A stretch of 47,959 bases of DNA from Oscillospiraceae bacterium (GCA_015064255.1 SVSP01000018.1:1-47959), one strand, 5' to 3'; counted from the stretch's first letter, positions 23,627-32,208 are shown. Translations and numbers: made by a program. The notes: generated from the sequence alone by a model not told the origin.

Positions 23627-24991
23627 TTACTCTTCAAGTATATCTCCGAGATTCATAAGGCGTTGATTTGCGGTTACAACGAGAACGCTGTCTCCCGGCA
23701 TTATGCAGTCCGAGCCTTTCGGCGCACGTGCTTTTCCCTCTCTCACTATGCAGGCGATAAGAACGTTTTTCTTAAGCTTCAGCACGCTCAGAGGGGTATT
23801 TACAAGCTCATTCATATCTTCATCGGCTTCAAATTCAAGCACTTCTACTTTTCCGCCGACTATTTTATACAGCGAAAGCACGTTTCCGTCCGATTCGCTC
23901 GCCGCAAGCGCACGCACGTATCTGAGTATTTCATTTATCGTAACGAGCTTCGGAGAAACGATAGTTTCAAGCTCTTTTCCCTTGAACATTGAGAAAAGAT
24001 TGTCGCTTGTAACCTTTACTATCACCTTATGTACGTCTTTTCTTTCGGCGTAAAGCGCGGAAAGAATATTTCCTTCATCGAGTCCGGTAAGAGCCACAAA
24101 AGCGTCTGTTTTATCTATTCCCTCTTCGGAAAGAAGCTCATGGTCAGATGCATCTCCGTGAAGCACGACCGCTTTGGGAAGTATTTTTGCCATCGCTTCT
24201 GCGCGTTTTTTATCCTTTTCGATGATTTTTATATCAATATTATATCCGCTGAGTTCTTCCGCAAGATAATGTGTTATAGTACCTGCGCCCGTTATCATTA
24301 CGCTCTTTACGGGGTTAGAGTAAAGCCCCGCTTTCTTGAAAGCTTTTGCAATATCCTTCGGTGCGCCCGTAATATAAAGATTATCTCCCTCGTTTATCTC
24401 AAAATTACCGCCCGGTATAAAGACCTCACCGTCGCGCTCTACCGTACAAACGAGCATAGTAATACCAAGCTTTGCCGAAAGCTCGCTAAGACGCTTACCT
24501 ACCAGAATATTTCCTTCGGGAATACGGCAAGAAACAAGCTCCGCGTTTCCTCTTGCGAAAATTTCAATGCTTGTTGCCGACGGAAATCTCAGCACCCGTG
24601 CGATCTCTGCCGCCGCCGCACGCTCCGGATTTATCGTCATCGAAAGTCCGAAATCATTCTTCAGCTCGTAAAGCTGTCCCGCATATTCGGGATTTCTCAC
24701 TCTCGCTATCGTGTTCTTCGCTCCGAGCTTATGCGCCGCAAGACAGCACAAAAGGTTGAGCTCATCCGAATCCGCCGTAGCTATGAGAAGATCGCAGTTT
24801 TCTACCGAAACAGATCGAAGCACGTCAAAGGTCGCACCGTTTCCTACGTAGCCTATCACGTCATAGGTGTTGCTTATCTGCTCTATAACACGTGAGCTTT
24901 TGTCTATTACCGTAATATCGTGTCCTTCGTTTTGCAGTTGTCCTACCAGCGAAATTCCTACCGAACCTCCGCCTACTATAATTATTTTCAT
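23627..24991 (-). CDS. trkA: Trk potassium uptake regulatory protein TrkA
   Basis: A 454-residue cytoplasmic regulator with two tandem RCK units. The first RCK_N starts KIIIVGGGSVGISLVGQL and binds a nucleotide by its GxGxxG-like loop; the second starts MITGAGTITHYLAEEL near 230. Each is followed by an RCK_C domain (LSELSAKLGITMLVCTVERDG; VNTPLSVLKLKKNVLIACIVREG). It gates TrkH in response to ATP/ADP or NAD(H) and, in related proteins, c-di-AMP. The ATG at 24991 follows a strong AAGGAGG. The two outermost A residues of that site lie in the stem of a 15-bp hairpin derived from a dispersed repeat. Confidence 0.94.
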   Translation of the reverse strand: MKIIIVGGGSVGISLVGQLQNEGHDITVIDKSSRVIEQISNTYDVIGYVGNGATFDVLRSVSVENCDLLIATADSDELNLLCCLAAHKLGAKNTIARVRNPEYAGQLYELKNDFGLSMTINPERAAAAEIARVLRFPSATSIEIFARGNAELVSCRIPEGNILVGKRLSELSAKLGITMLVCTVERDGEVFIPGGNFEINEGDNLYITGAPKDIAKAFKKAGLYSNPVKSVMITGAGTITHYLAEELSGYNIDIKIIEKDKKRAEAMAKILPKAVVLHGDASDHELLSEEGIDKTDAFVALTGLDEGNILSALYAERKDVHKVIVKVTSDNLFSMFKGKELETIVSPKLVTINEILRYVRALAASESDGNVLSLYKIVGGKVEVLEFEADEDMNELVNTPLSVLKLKKNVLIACIVREGKARAPKGSDCIMPGDSVLVVTANQRLMNLGDILEE

Positions 24992-25001
24992 TTTTTCCTC
25001 C

Positions 25002-25033
25002 TTGAAAACCCTTTTTGTAAAAAGGGTTTTCAA
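25002..25033 (-). promoter_or_regulatory. Hairpin abutting the trkA ribosome binding site
   Basis: The arms TTGAAAACCCTTTTT (25002-25016) and AAAAAGGGTTTTCAA (25019-25033) pair over 15 bp with only two bases between, so about 13 bp can form. On the minus strand the last two stem bases are the first two of AAGGAGG, the trkA ribosome site (24997-25003). Folding could limit ribosome access or end an upstream transcript. Confidence 0.6.
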
Positions 25034-25081
25034 ACTTTCCCAAAAACTTTACTGAAATTGGAATACGGGTTATTTTTATTT
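25010..25081 (-). repeat. 72-bp direct repeat, TTTCAGTAAAGTTTTTG family (copy A)
   Basis: Differs from 25124-25195 at only two of 72 positions. It contains, on the minus strand, CCAATTTCAGTAAAGTTTTTG, whose core is shared with the repeats at 226, 404 and 42903 and, more loosely, at 43190. Confidence 0.85.
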
Positions 25082-25384
25082 ATACCAACTATTTTTATTT
25101 GAATTTTACCGTTTGTCACACAGCCTTTTTGTAAAAAGGGTTTTCAAACTTTCTCAAAAACTTTACTGAAATTGGAATACGGGTTGTTTTTATTTGTTTT
25201 TCGCCGCGGCGAGGGCGGTCCGTTAATTCCGCACATAACATTCAAGTTAGTGTTAACGCACGGAAACTGAAATACTGTTTTTTCTTCCTTTTTAAGAAAA
25301 GTTTTTGAAAAGAGTGCATACCTACAGCTCCGCTGTCGCTTAGAGGAAACTTTTTTCAAAAAGTTCCTTTGCGAATATTTATTC
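25082..25384. repeat. Second 72-bp copy and further palindromes between trkA and pepD
   Basis: Copy B occupies 25124-25195. It lacks the outer arm of the long hairpin and so forms only a shorter stem. Bases 25294-25375 hold a related pair of arms (AAGTTTTTGAAAAGAG and GGAAACTTTTTTCAAAAAGTTCC). No gene is credible in the 393 bases between trkA and pepD, and I recognise neither a c-di-AMP (ydaO) riboswitch nor a well-formed promoter for trkA. Confidence 0.7.
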
Positions 25385-26827
25385 TTATCCCTTAATCAGC
25401 TTCAAAACGAGCTTCCAGAAGCGTTCAAGACTTGCGAGGTCGAGGCGCTCGTCGGGTGAATGAATGTCGTACACGTTAGGTCCGATAGCGATAGTATCGC
25501 AACCGCCAAGACGGGAAATTATAGTTCCGCACTCAAGTCCTGCGTGAATAGCCGCGGTTTTCGGCTCAATGCCCGAATCGGGGAAAAGCTCCTTGAACGT
25601 TTCAACGAACTGAGTTGCAATTTCGGAATCCTTGCAGAAATCCCAGGATTCGTACATTCCGCCTATTTCGCAAGATACATCGATTGCTTTTCCGAGGCGT
25701 GTGAGTACTCTGAGAAGCACTTCGTGCTCCGAATTGCAGGAAGATCTTGTCTTTATCCACACCTTGATCTCATTTTCGTCGCCCTCAACAACGCCGCAGT
25801 TACACGACGTACGTACGAGTCCTTCAAAATCGCTCGACATAGCGTAAACACCGTTAGGTGCAAGTGTGAGAAGATTTATTATCTTGGACGTATCCTTGTA
25901 TGTGAGCATATTTTCGCAAATTTTGCCTTTATCAAGGTAAATTTTAAGTCCGCTATCATCGGTGCAAATTTCGCCTGCAAGCTCCTTGCGGATTATTTCA
26001 AGCTCGTTTTCAACCTCGTTTTTGTCAAGCACAACGATCTCACAAACACATTCACGCGCGATAGCGTTTTTCATATTTCCGCCCTTTATTGTAACGAGAT
26101 TAAAGGGTGTTTTTTCATAAAGACGCGCAAGTATTCTTCCCATTACGCGGTTTGCGTTCATTCTGCAGGTAGAGATATCAGTTCCCGAATGTCCGCCCGC
26201 AAGTCCCGTGACCGTTATCTTTATCGGGCGCTCGGTGCATTTTACGCGGTCTGTCGAAACCGTAAAGCAAGCATCTGCACCGCCTGCCGAGGAAACTACC
26301 GCGATTCCTTCGCCTTCAGAGTCCATATTTATCATTTTTTTTGCTTTGACCACAGAATAGTCAAACGCTTCCGCGCCGAGAAGAGACGTTTCTTCGCTGA
26401 CGGTGAAGAGGCACTCTATTTCGGGAAGATCATCTTCAAGCTCAAGAATAGCGAGCATCATAGCAACAGCCACGCCGTCATCAGCACCGAGTGTTGTTCC
26501 GTCAGCGGAAAGAAAGCCGTTTTCCACGCGAAGCTTCAGAGGGTCTTTTGTGAAATCGTGAACAGTCGATGCATTTTTCTCGCAGACCATATCGGTATGT
26601 CCCTGAAGAAGGACTGCAGGAGCATTTTCGTAACCTTTTCCTGCATTTTTACGAACGAAAACGTTATTAACTTCGTCGCGAACACAGTAAAGTCCGAGTT
26701 TTTCGGCGTACGCGCAAATATAGTCAGCTATTCCCTTTTCATTTCCCGAGCCGCGCGGAATTGCGCTTATCTCTTCAAATATCTCAAAAAGTCTTTTAGG
26801 CTCGTAACCGTTTATAATATATTCCAT
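25385..26827 (-). CDS. pepD: Aminoacyl-histidine dipeptidase (PepD, Xaa-His dipeptidase)
   Basis: A 480-residue M20-family metallopeptidase that cleaves dipeptides such as carnosine in the cytoplasm. Metal and catalytic motifs are visible: LLQGHTDMVCEK (His, Asp), TLGADDGVAVA (bridging Asp), SEETSLLGA (catalytic Glu pair), MDSEGEG (Asp) and IHAGLECG near the C-terminus (His). The lid domain with GGHSGTDI lies between. The ATG at 26827 is preferred over a TTG 21 bases upstream that overlaps the GGAAAGG ribosome site. It follows the CPBP-like gene by 72 bases. Confidence 0.94.
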   Translation of the reverse strand: MEYIINGYEPKRLFEIFEEISAIPRGSGNEKGIADYICAYAEKLGLYCVRDEVNNVFVRKNAGKGYENAPAVLLQGHTDMVCEKNASTVHDFTKDPLKLRVENGFLSADGTTLGADDGVAVAMMLAILELEDDLPEIECLFTVSEETSLLGAEAFDYSVVKAKKMINMDSEGEGIAVVSSAGGADACFTVSTDRVKCTERPIKITVTGLAGGHSGTDISTCRMNANRVMGRILARLYEKTPFNLVTIKGGNMKNAIARECVCEIVVLDKNEVENELEIIRKELAGEICTDDSGLKIYLDKGKICENMLTYKDTSKIINLLTLAPNGVYAMSSDFEGLVRTSCNCGVVEGDENEIKVWIKTRSSCNSEHEVLLRVLTRLGKAIDVSCEIGGMYESWDFCKDSEIATQFVETFKELFPDSGIEPKTAAIHAGLECGTIISRLGGCDTIAIGPNVYDIHSPDERLDLASLERFWKLVLKLIKG

Positions 26828-26899
26828 AAAATCTACATACCTTTCCAAAAATCAAATATTAAAATATATAATTATCCCGAAACGGGGAATTTTCAAAAA

Positions 26900-27802
26900 T
26901 CAAAGCGAAGATATTCCGCATCCAAGAGCTATAAGAAGTATCGAGCCTACTCCCGACAGAAAACCTATTATTTTACCGTTATTACCGAGTTTTCCGAATA
27001 CTCCGAACGCTCCTGTCACCGCAGGTAGAGCGATACCGAGGAAAATCACCGAAAGTCCGGTAACCTGAAGTACGCCCATAGAATTTCCCAAAAGTTCTGA
27101 CGAGGTTGCCGAAACGTTTGTCATCGCCATAACAAACGAAACCTCAAAAAGTCTTATAATAAATGCAAGTGAGAGGCTGTCGCTTACTTTTCTGAGCGCA
27201 AACGCCGCAAGTGACATAAGAAACACCGTCGCAAGTGCGTAAATGTCAAGCTTAAGAAGCGAAGCCATAAACGATATTACAACAGCTCTTGCAAACACAT
27301 TTTTTACACCCTTGAAGCGCGAATAAATATATCCGTCGAAAAGAATATTCTCAAGCACCGCAAGAAGTATAACAAGCAAAATAACGAGAAAAGTTCCGCC
27401 CTTTTCATCTACCACCGCATATATGTTGAAAGAAGTCACCGCAAGATTCGGTGCTATAAGATGTGAAAAAAGTATAAAGGGCATTGAAAGCATAAAGGAA
27501 GCCGCGAGAGTCAGCGCACAGCCGACTATCTCTCTTTTTTTCGGAGAAGCAAACTTACACACCGAAGAAAATTTAAGTCCCGTCACCTTAGTAAGAGCCG
27601 CTACCGCCCCGAGTGACAGAAAGGCCGCCGCATAAAGTGCCCAGATACCTATATGCTCTGTTCCCCACACGTATGCAAATGCAAAAAGAACGAGAGATAT
27701 TACGTACGCCGTCATTCCGTCAAGTATCTTCAGCTTACTGAGTTCCTTTTTCTCTTTTTCACTTTTTTGTGTAGTAATTATCTCGTTTTTCTTTTTCGGC
27801 AT
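26900..27802 (-). CDS. Polytopic membrane protein, degenerate CPBP-like
   Basis: A 300-residue protein with a basic N-terminal tail and about eight membrane segments. The segment LENILFDGYIYSRFKG (about 160) aligns with the CPBP/Abi intramembrane protease motif EExxFRGxxxxxL, but the second Glu is Asn and the Arg is Asp. The later conserved His positions are Lys (SFMASLLKLD) and Arg (FIIRLFEV). It is therefore probably a non-catalytic member, or an unrelated membrane protein with a chance match. It lies downstream of rplA beyond a terminator, with GGAAAGG before its start, and may be co-transcribed with pepD. Function unknown. Confidence 0.6.
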   Translation of the reverse strand: MPKKKNEIITTQKSEKEKKELSKLKILDGMTAYVISLVLFAFAYVWGTEHIGIWALYAAAFLSLGAVAALTKVTGLKFSSVCKFASPKKREIVGCALTLAASFMLSMPFILFSHLIAPNLAVTSFNIYAVVDEKGGTFLVILLVILLAVLENILFDGYIYSRFKGVKNVFARAVVISFMASLLKLDIYALATVFLMSLAAFALRKVSDSLSLAFIIRLFEVSFVMAMTNVSATSSELLGNSMGVLQVTGLSVIFLGIALPAVTGAFGVFGKLGNNGKIIGFLSGVGSILLIALGCGISSL

Positions 27803-27867
27803 TGTAAAAAATACGACCTTTCCGCGAAATTATCCGAACGTTTATAATACTTCGTAATAATAAGCAT

Positions 27868-27895
27868 AGGGGGTTACAGAAAAACGTAACCCCCT
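27868..27895 (-). terminator. Terminator-like hairpin after rplA
   Basis: A 10-bp GC-rich stem (AGGGGGTTAC / GTAACCCCCT, 8-base loop) lies 15 bases past the rplA stop codon. On the minus strand the following bases are ATGCTTATTATT, so the T run is weak, but the position suits the end of the ribosomal operon. Confidence 0.6.
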
Positions 27896-27909
27896 TTAAC
27901 TTATTTAAA

Positions 27910-28605
27910 TTAACCGAGCTTGGAATAGTTAACCTTTACTCCGGGGCCCATTGTAGATGCAAGAACACAGCTCTTGATGTACTGACCCTTAGCTGCTGCG
28001 GGCTTAGCCTTGATGATTGCTCCGAGAAGAGTATCGAAGTTTTCACCGAGCTTTTCTGCTCCGAAGGAAGCCTTACCGATAGGGCAGTGGATAATATTTG
28101 TCTTGTCAAGACGGTATTCGATCTTACCTGCCTTAGCATCGTTTACTGCACGTGCAATATCCATTGTAACTGTACCGGACTTCGGGTTAGGCATAAGGCC
28201 CTTAGGACCGAGCACACGACCGAGACGACCGATAGCACCCATCATATTGGGAGTTGTGATAATGATATCGAAGTCAAACCAGTTTTCCTTCTGGATCTTT
28301 TCAATGTATTCGTCCGAACCAACGTAGTCAGCGCCTGCTGCCTTTGCTGTTTCTTCCATTTCGGGCTTAACAAGTGCAAGAACGCGAACTGTCTTACCTG
28401 TTCCGTGAGGAAGTACAACAGCGCCTCTAACCTGCTGGTCTGCGTGACGGGAGTCAACGCCGAGACGAACGTGAACTTCTATTGTTTCATCAAACTTAGC
28501 CTTTGCGGTCTGACAAACGAGCTCAATAGCATCTGTCTTGTCGTAAAGCTTAGATTTTTCATACAGCTTAGAGCTGTCCTGATACTTTTTACCTTTTGTA
28601 GCCAT
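27910..28605 (-). CDS. rplA: 50S ribosomal protein L1
   Basis: A 231-residue L1 protein, full length for bacteria. The family signature near the C-terminal half ([19 protein letters not shown]) and the central motifs [15 protein letters not shown] and [18 protein letters not shown] are intact. It binds 23S rRNA at the L1 stalk and in many bacteria represses its own operon. AAGGAGGAAATT precedes the ATG, 17 bases after rplK. Unlike the common order, rplJ and rplL do not follow, since a hairpin and unrelated genes come next. Confidence 0.98.
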   Translation of the reverse strand: MATKGKKYQDSSKLYEKSKLYDKTDAIELVCQTAKAKFDETIEVHVRLGVDSRHADQQVRGAVVLPHGTGKTVRVLALVKPEMEETAKAAGADYVGSDEYIEKIQKENWFDFDIIITTPNMMGAIGRLGRVLGPKGLMPNPKSGTVTMDIARAVNDAKAGKIEYRLDKTNIIHCPIGKASFGAEKLGENFDTLLGAIIKAKPAAAKGQYIKSCVLASTMGPGVKVNYSKLG

Positions 28606-28622
28606 CGTTAATTTCCTCCTTC

Positions 28623-29048
28623 TCAGTCAACAACTACAACGCCCATGCTGCGCGCTGTTCCTGCTATCATGCTCATAGCAGCTTCTACGGATGCCGCGTT
28701 AAGGTCGGGCATCTTGAGCTCTGCGATTTCTCTGAGCTGTGCCTTGGTTATGTTGCCAACCTTTGTCTTGTTGGGAACACCGGATCCCGATTCAAGACCT
28801 ACAGCCTTCTTGATAAGAACTGCTGCGGGCGGAGTCTTTGTGATGAATGTGAAGGTACGGTCTGCATATACTGTAATAACTACAGGGATAATGAGACCTG
28901 CCTGTGCCTTTGTGCGCTCGTTGAATTCCTTTGTGAAGTTAGGAATAGAAACACTATACTGACCGAGTGCGGGTCCTACGGGCGGACCGGGCATTGCCTT
29001 GCCGGCGGGAAGCTGAAGTTTGATGTAACCTGCTATTTTCTTTGCCAT
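28623..29048 (-). CDS. rplK: 50S ribosomal protein L11
   Basis: A 141-residue L11, the usual bacterial length. It begins [18 protein letters not shown], followed by the proline-rich hinge [11 protein letters not shown], and ends with the rRNA-binding domain ([12 protein letters not shown]). L11 is needed for GTPase-centre function and for RelA/Rel activation by stalled ribosomes. The ATG at 29048 is chosen because GGAGGTG precedes it and the family starts there. An in-frame upstream extension of 22 codons has no homology. Confidence 0.98.
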   Translation of the reverse strand: MAKKIAGYIKLQLPAGKAMPGPPVGPALGQYSVSIPNFTKEFNERTKAQAGLIIPVVITVYADRTFTFITKTPPAAVLIKKAVGLESGSGVPNKTKVGNITKAQLREIAELKMPDLNAASVEAAMSMIAGTARSMGVVVVD

Positions 29049-29175
29049 AGTAATAACACCTCCGATGTGGTTATACGACGGAAGAATTGAGAAAAAATTT
29101 TCTTCCTCCCACATTTTGCGCCACGGACTTTTTGTCCGACTCTGCGCTGAAAATTAATGTTTTTTTGTTTTTTAC
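29049..29175 (-). other. nusG-rplK intergenic leader
   Basis: 127 non-coding bases within the operon. They hold a small hairpin, CGGAC-TTTTT-GTCCG (29122-29136), and the GGAGGTG site of rplK. A TTGACA formed by the last codons of nusG has no good -10 partner. The region may carry translational control of rplKA, but no L1-site signature was recognised. Confidence 0.4.
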
Positions 29176-29745
29176 TCAGAATGTCAAAAGCTCAAGAGAA
29201 TCGGCATCTATTTCTGCTGCCGTTTCACGTCCGAACATATTAAGCATAACCATAATACGTGCTTTATCGTCAGATATCGAGCTTACAGTTCCAATAAAGC
29301 CGCTGAACGAGCCTGCAGTTACCTTTACGCTGTCGCCAACGTTGTAGGGAAGCTCCTTAACAAAGCCTACGTTTACAGTCTCGGATACCTCAATACCCAT
29401 TGAAGCGACCTCTTCGTTTGAAAGCGGAACCGGTTTCGATCCGGGACCGACGAATCCTGTAACACCGTTTATGTTACGTACGACGTGCCAAGTAAGATCT
29501 GTCATTATCATTTTGACAAGAACGTAGCAAGGATATATCTTTACTTCTACTTCTTTTGTCGTTTCACCGTCGTTTTCGATTATCTTTTCAACAGGAATAC
29601 AGATATCAGTTATCATTTCCTGAAGTCCGCGGTTTTCGACTATTTTTTCGAGATTGCTTTTTACTTTGTTTTCATATCCCGAATATGTGTGGATGACATA
29701 CCATCTCATCTCACTGAGTTCATCAATATATCCGCTCTCTGCCAT
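29176..29745 (-). CDS. nusG: Transcription termination/antitermination factor NusG
   Basis: A 189-residue NusG. The NGN domain starts MRWYVIHTYSGYENKVK at residue 13 and contains KIYPCYVLVKMIMTDLTWHVV and GVTGFVGPGSKPVPL. The C-terminal KOW domain reads VGDSVKVTAGSFSGFIGTV. It binds RNA polymerase and influences pausing and ribosome coupling. The first ATG (29745) has AAGGGTAAG upstream and gives a 12-residue extension. The second Met at residue 13 is also possible. It lies between secE and rplK, as in most bacteria. Confidence 0.97.
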   Translation of the reverse strand: MAESGYIDELSEMRWYVIHTYSGYENKVKSNLEKIVENRGLQEMITDICIPVEKIIENDGETTKEVEVKIYPCYVLVKMIMTDLTWHVVRNINGVTGFVGPGSKPVPLSNEEVASMGIEVSETVNVGFVKELPYNVGDSVKVTAGSFSGFIGTVSSISDDKARIMVMLNMFGRETAAEIDADSLELLTF

Positions 29746-29847
29746 AATGTATGATTCACTTACCCTTTTCTCCGACGAATTTCATTTTTCACCGCCGTAT
29801 GCAGCGTCGGTCTGCACAGACGTGTTTTCATATTATCGACGAACCTA

Positions 29848-30186
29848 TCAGAAAAGTTCGGGAATTCTGGAGATCAGGTCGATTCCCTGACCGAGTGCCC
29901 AGTCAACTCCACCGATAATAGCAGCAATAACGACCATTGTTACGAGAACTGCGAGAGTAGAGCTAACGCTCTGCTTTCCGCCGTACCAAGTGATCTTTTT
30001 TCTTTCAGCGATAACGCTGCGAAGGAATCCGGCCGAATTCGCCTTCTTTGCCTTCTTTTCGGCTTTTGCCTTAGCCTTTTCCGCTTTTCTGAGCTCTTTT
30101 TCGCTCTTGGCAGCGGCTGCCTTTTTAGCCTTTTCGGCGGTTTCGGCTTCTTTACCGAGCATCTGCTCTTTCTTCTTGTCTGCCAT
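29848..30186 (-). CDS. secE: Preprotein translocase subunit SecE
   Basis: A 112-residue SecE. An unusually long, Lys/Ala/Glu-rich N-terminal extension (about 1-48, EKAKKAAAAKSEKELRKAE and similar) precedes the conserved amphipathic segment FLRSVIAERKKITWYGGKQ and the single essential membrane helix (about 77-100). It clamps the SecY channel. The core matches the 60-residue Firmicute form; the extension is low-complexity. AGGAGG overlaps the rpmG stop codon, which indicates coupled translation. Confidence 0.95.
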   Translation of the reverse strand: MADKKKEQMLGKEAETAEKAKKAAAAKSEKELRKAEKAKAKAEKKAKKANSAGFLRSVIAERKKITWYGGKQSVSSTLAVLVTMVVIAAIIGGVDWALGQGIDLISRIPELF

Positions 30187-30195
30187 AATAACCTC

Positions 30196-30345
30196 CTACT
30201 TAGATTCCTTATGCAAAGTGTGCTTTCTGCAGAAGCGGCAATACTTATTCATTTCGAGTCTGTCCGGGTCATTCTTCTTGTTCTTCATAGTATTGTAGTT
30301 TCTCTGCTTGCATTCACTGCATACCAATGTGATCTTTACTCTCAA
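30196..30345 (-). CDS. rpmG: 50S ribosomal protein L33 (zinc-binding type)
   Basis: A 49-residue L33 that starts with TTG, preceded at 5 bases by AGGAGGTG. It reads [17 protein letters not shown] at its start, and [12 protein letters not shown] near its end. The two CxxC pairs are the zinc knuckle of the Cys-containing L33 paralogue. It heads the rpmG-secE-nusG-rplK-rplA transcript, the normal position in Firmicutes. The TTG start and small size make it easy to overlook. The stop codon TAG forms part of the secE ribosome binding site. Confidence 0.96.
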   Translation of the reverse strand: MRVKITLVCSECKQRNYNTMKNKKNDPDRLEMNKYCRFCRKHTLHKESK

Positions 30346-30720
30346 GTCGGCACCTCCTAGTTAATTTTGAACTCAATCTGCACCGATCCGCTTACCGGCA
30401 CAGCGCAAAAGCGTTTTTTGCTGAGTTCGTAGATTTTACCTCCCTCAAACGGAGCTCATCTGACCTCGCGTGTGCTTCCCGGAAACGCACAATTTTATGC
30501 GCAAAAAACCAAGCCCTCTCCGCAGAGGTACAACGAGTTTACCACATTTCGGTCGATTTGTCAAGAGTTTTTTCAGATTTTTTTATCTTTTTTCGCAATT
30601 TTTAAGTGATATTTATCCCCTTTTCTCTTTTGTTCACCGAACGAGGGATTTTTATGCACCGATATACAAAAAACAGTTCCGATTTACTTCAATATTTGAT
30701 AAATATTTTTTAAAATTCTG
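30346..30720. other. Divergent intergenic region with the rpmG leader
   Basis: Non-coding. It contains the leftward promoter of the ribosomal operon at 30536-30564, whose leader of about 185 bases has potential for a short stem (TGCGCA...GTGCG near 30480-30500). No tRNA-Trp gene, often found here, is present. 30565-30720 is A/T-rich with no further element seen. Confidence 0.5.
30536..30564 (-). promoter_or_regulatory. Promoter of the rpmG-secE-nusG-rplKA operon
   Basis: Minus-strand TTGACA (30559-30564), 17 bases, TAAACT (30536-30541). The expected start is near 30529, about 185 bases before rpmG, a leader long enough for regulation. Confidence 0.75.
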
Positions 30721-30749
30721 TTGACACGGTGAGTATAATATTATATAAT
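30721..30749 (+). promoter_or_regulatory. Perfect consensus promoter of the lemA-like/cdaA/cdaR operon
   Basis: TTGACA (30721-30726), 17 bases, TATAAT (30744-30749). A second TATAAT lies within the spacer. The leader to the ATG at 30793 is about 37 bases, with GGGGAGATGATG as ribosome site. Confidence 0.85.
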
Positions 30750-30792
30750 ATTATTTATAAAAGAATGGGTACTTTTGGGGAGATGATGTTTT

Positions 30793-31314
30793 ATGCCTTG
30801 GACACTTATAATTCCATCGTTTTTGCTTTTTGCGGGCTGTATAACGGTTGTCGTTTTTTCAAAGCGAGAAGGCTACCGTCTTCTGCTCAAAAAAGCCGAC
30901 GAATCTGCCGAAGACATCGTCAACCTGACCTGCAGTCACGTTGATATATACGAGCGTCTTTATGCGCTTATCTTCTTTTTCGCAAACGATCTGTCGGGAG
31001 AAAAGCAAAAATTCGCCGTCGATAAGAGCCGCGATATGCAAGACGTTTTTGATACGAATATACTTGTGGACCTCGAGATCTCCCGTCTCTTCGAAAAAGC
31101 GCACGCAAGCGAAAAGCTGATCGCAGAGCGTTCCGTATCGCTGAAAAATCTCACAGAAGAGCTTGAGGAATACGAAAAGAACTATGCTCCCGCGGTAGTA
31201 CTCTTCAATCAACGTGTAAGCGACGCGCACAGAAGATCGAAAAGTGCGATCTCAAAAAAGATATTAAGCGGTTTGGGCACCTGCTCCTATCAGCCTATCG
31301 TATTCCCAAGATAA
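30793..31314 (+). CDS. LemA-like membrane-anchored coiled-coil protein
   Basis: A 173-residue protein with one N-terminal membrane segment (about 3-22) and a long helical cytoplasmic or extracytoplasmic part. The arrangement of a single helix anchor, a heptad-like helix bundle, and a C-terminal APAVVLFNQRVSDAHRRSKS motif resembles LemA (usually ending with a VxxFNxxxxxYN block). Similarity is by pattern only. It is first in the operon with cdaA and cdaR, so it may take part in envelope or c-di-AMP related functions (inference from context). The strongest promoter in the window drives it. Confidence 0.65.
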   Translation: MPWTLIIPSFLLFAGCITVVVFSKREGYRLLLKKADESAEDIVNLTCSHVDIYERLYALIFFFANDLSGEKQKFAVDKSRDMQDVFDTNILVDLEISRLFEKAHASEKLIAERSVSLKNLTEELEEYEKNYAPAVVLFNQRVSDAHRRSKSAISKKILSGLGTCSYQPIVFPR

Positions 31315-31362
31315 AATGACAAAGCCGCAAAACATTCGCGTAACATTTACCGGAGAACTGAT

Positions 31363-32208
31363 ATGAAAGAATTTTTTAGCTCATATTTACAGATAATAAT
31401 GGCAATGGAAATAAAAGACTTCTTTGATATTGCCATCGTGACGATACTGCTTTACGTTGCGATCGACTTTTTGCGTGAGCGAAGAGCCGGAAAGCTTGCC
31501 GTAGGCGTCGGAATGCTCGTAATATTCCAGTTTATGTGCAATCTTTTCAATCTTACAGCTGTCACCTTCCTGCTTGAGAACCTGTTTCAGTTCGGATTCA
31601 TCGCCATTTTCATCGTTTTCCAGCCCGAGCTCAGATCGGCACTCGAAAAGGTGGGCGGCGAACCTATGAAGGGCTTTAAAAACATCACCGATTCGAGAAA
31701 TCAGACCATTATAACCGAAGCTATAAAAGAAATATGCGACGCCGCACTCAAAATGTCCGAGGACAAAACGGGAGCTCTCATAGTTATAGAGCGTTCAACA
31801 AAGCTCGGTGAGCACATAAAAAGCGGAACGGTGATCGATGCAGAGCTCTCCGATTACGCTATAAGAAACATATTCTTCAAGGGTGCTCCCCTTCACGACG
31901 GAGCAGCTATCATACGCGACGGACGTCTTTACGCCGCAGGCTGCTTCCTTCCCCTTTCTCACCGCGATGACATCGTAAAGGACCTCGGCACACGGCACCG
32001 CGCCGCGCTCGGTATAAGCGAAAACAGCGATGCACTTGTAATAATAGTGAGTGAAGAAACCGGTCTTATTTCCACCGCACTCGAAGGAAAGCTCAAGCGC
32101 GGATACGATTACGCTTCCCTTAAAAACGAGCTGAACCGCGTACTTATTCACTCTTTCTCCGATGACAGCGCAAAAAGCAAAACCAAAAAGTCTTTACGTA
32201 ACAGATAA
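31363..32208 (+). CDS. cdaA: Diadenylate cyclase CdaA
   Basis: A 281-residue membrane enzyme that makes c-di-AMP from two ATP. Three N-terminal helices (about 20-37, 45-64, 74-88) are followed by the DisA_N (DAC) domain. The catalytic motifs are intact: DGA at 179-181 in PLHDGAAIIRDG, and RHR at 211-213 in GTRHRAALG. c-di-AMP controls potassium uptake and cell-wall homeostasis in Firmicutes; the Trk system encoded near 22-25 kb is a probable target (family knowledge). CGGAGAAC lies before the ATG. It is followed by cdaR, its regulator, at 41 bases. Confidence 0.97.
   Translation: MKEFFSSYLQIIMAMEIKDFFDIAIVTILLYVAIDFLRERRAGKLAVGVGMLVIFQFMCNLFNLTAVTFLLENLFQFGFIAIFIVFQPELRSALEKVGGEPMKGFKNITDSRNQTIITEAIKEICDAALKMSEDKTGALIVIERSTKLGEHIKSGTVIDAELSDYAIRNIFFKGAPLHDGAAIIRDGRLYAAGCFLPLSHRDDIVKDLGTRHRAALGISENSDALVIIVSEETGLISTALEGKLKRGYDYASLKNELNRVLIHSFSDDSAKSKTKKSLRNR

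Noticed and set aside
24992-25384. c-di-AMP (ydaO) riboswitch ahead of trkA
   Set aside because: The region is filled by two copies of a dispersed repeat; no conserved ydaO core could be recognised by eye.
30346-30540. tRNA-Trp gene expected near rpmG-secE
   Set aside because: No cloverleaf or TTCGA-type T-loop found on either strand.
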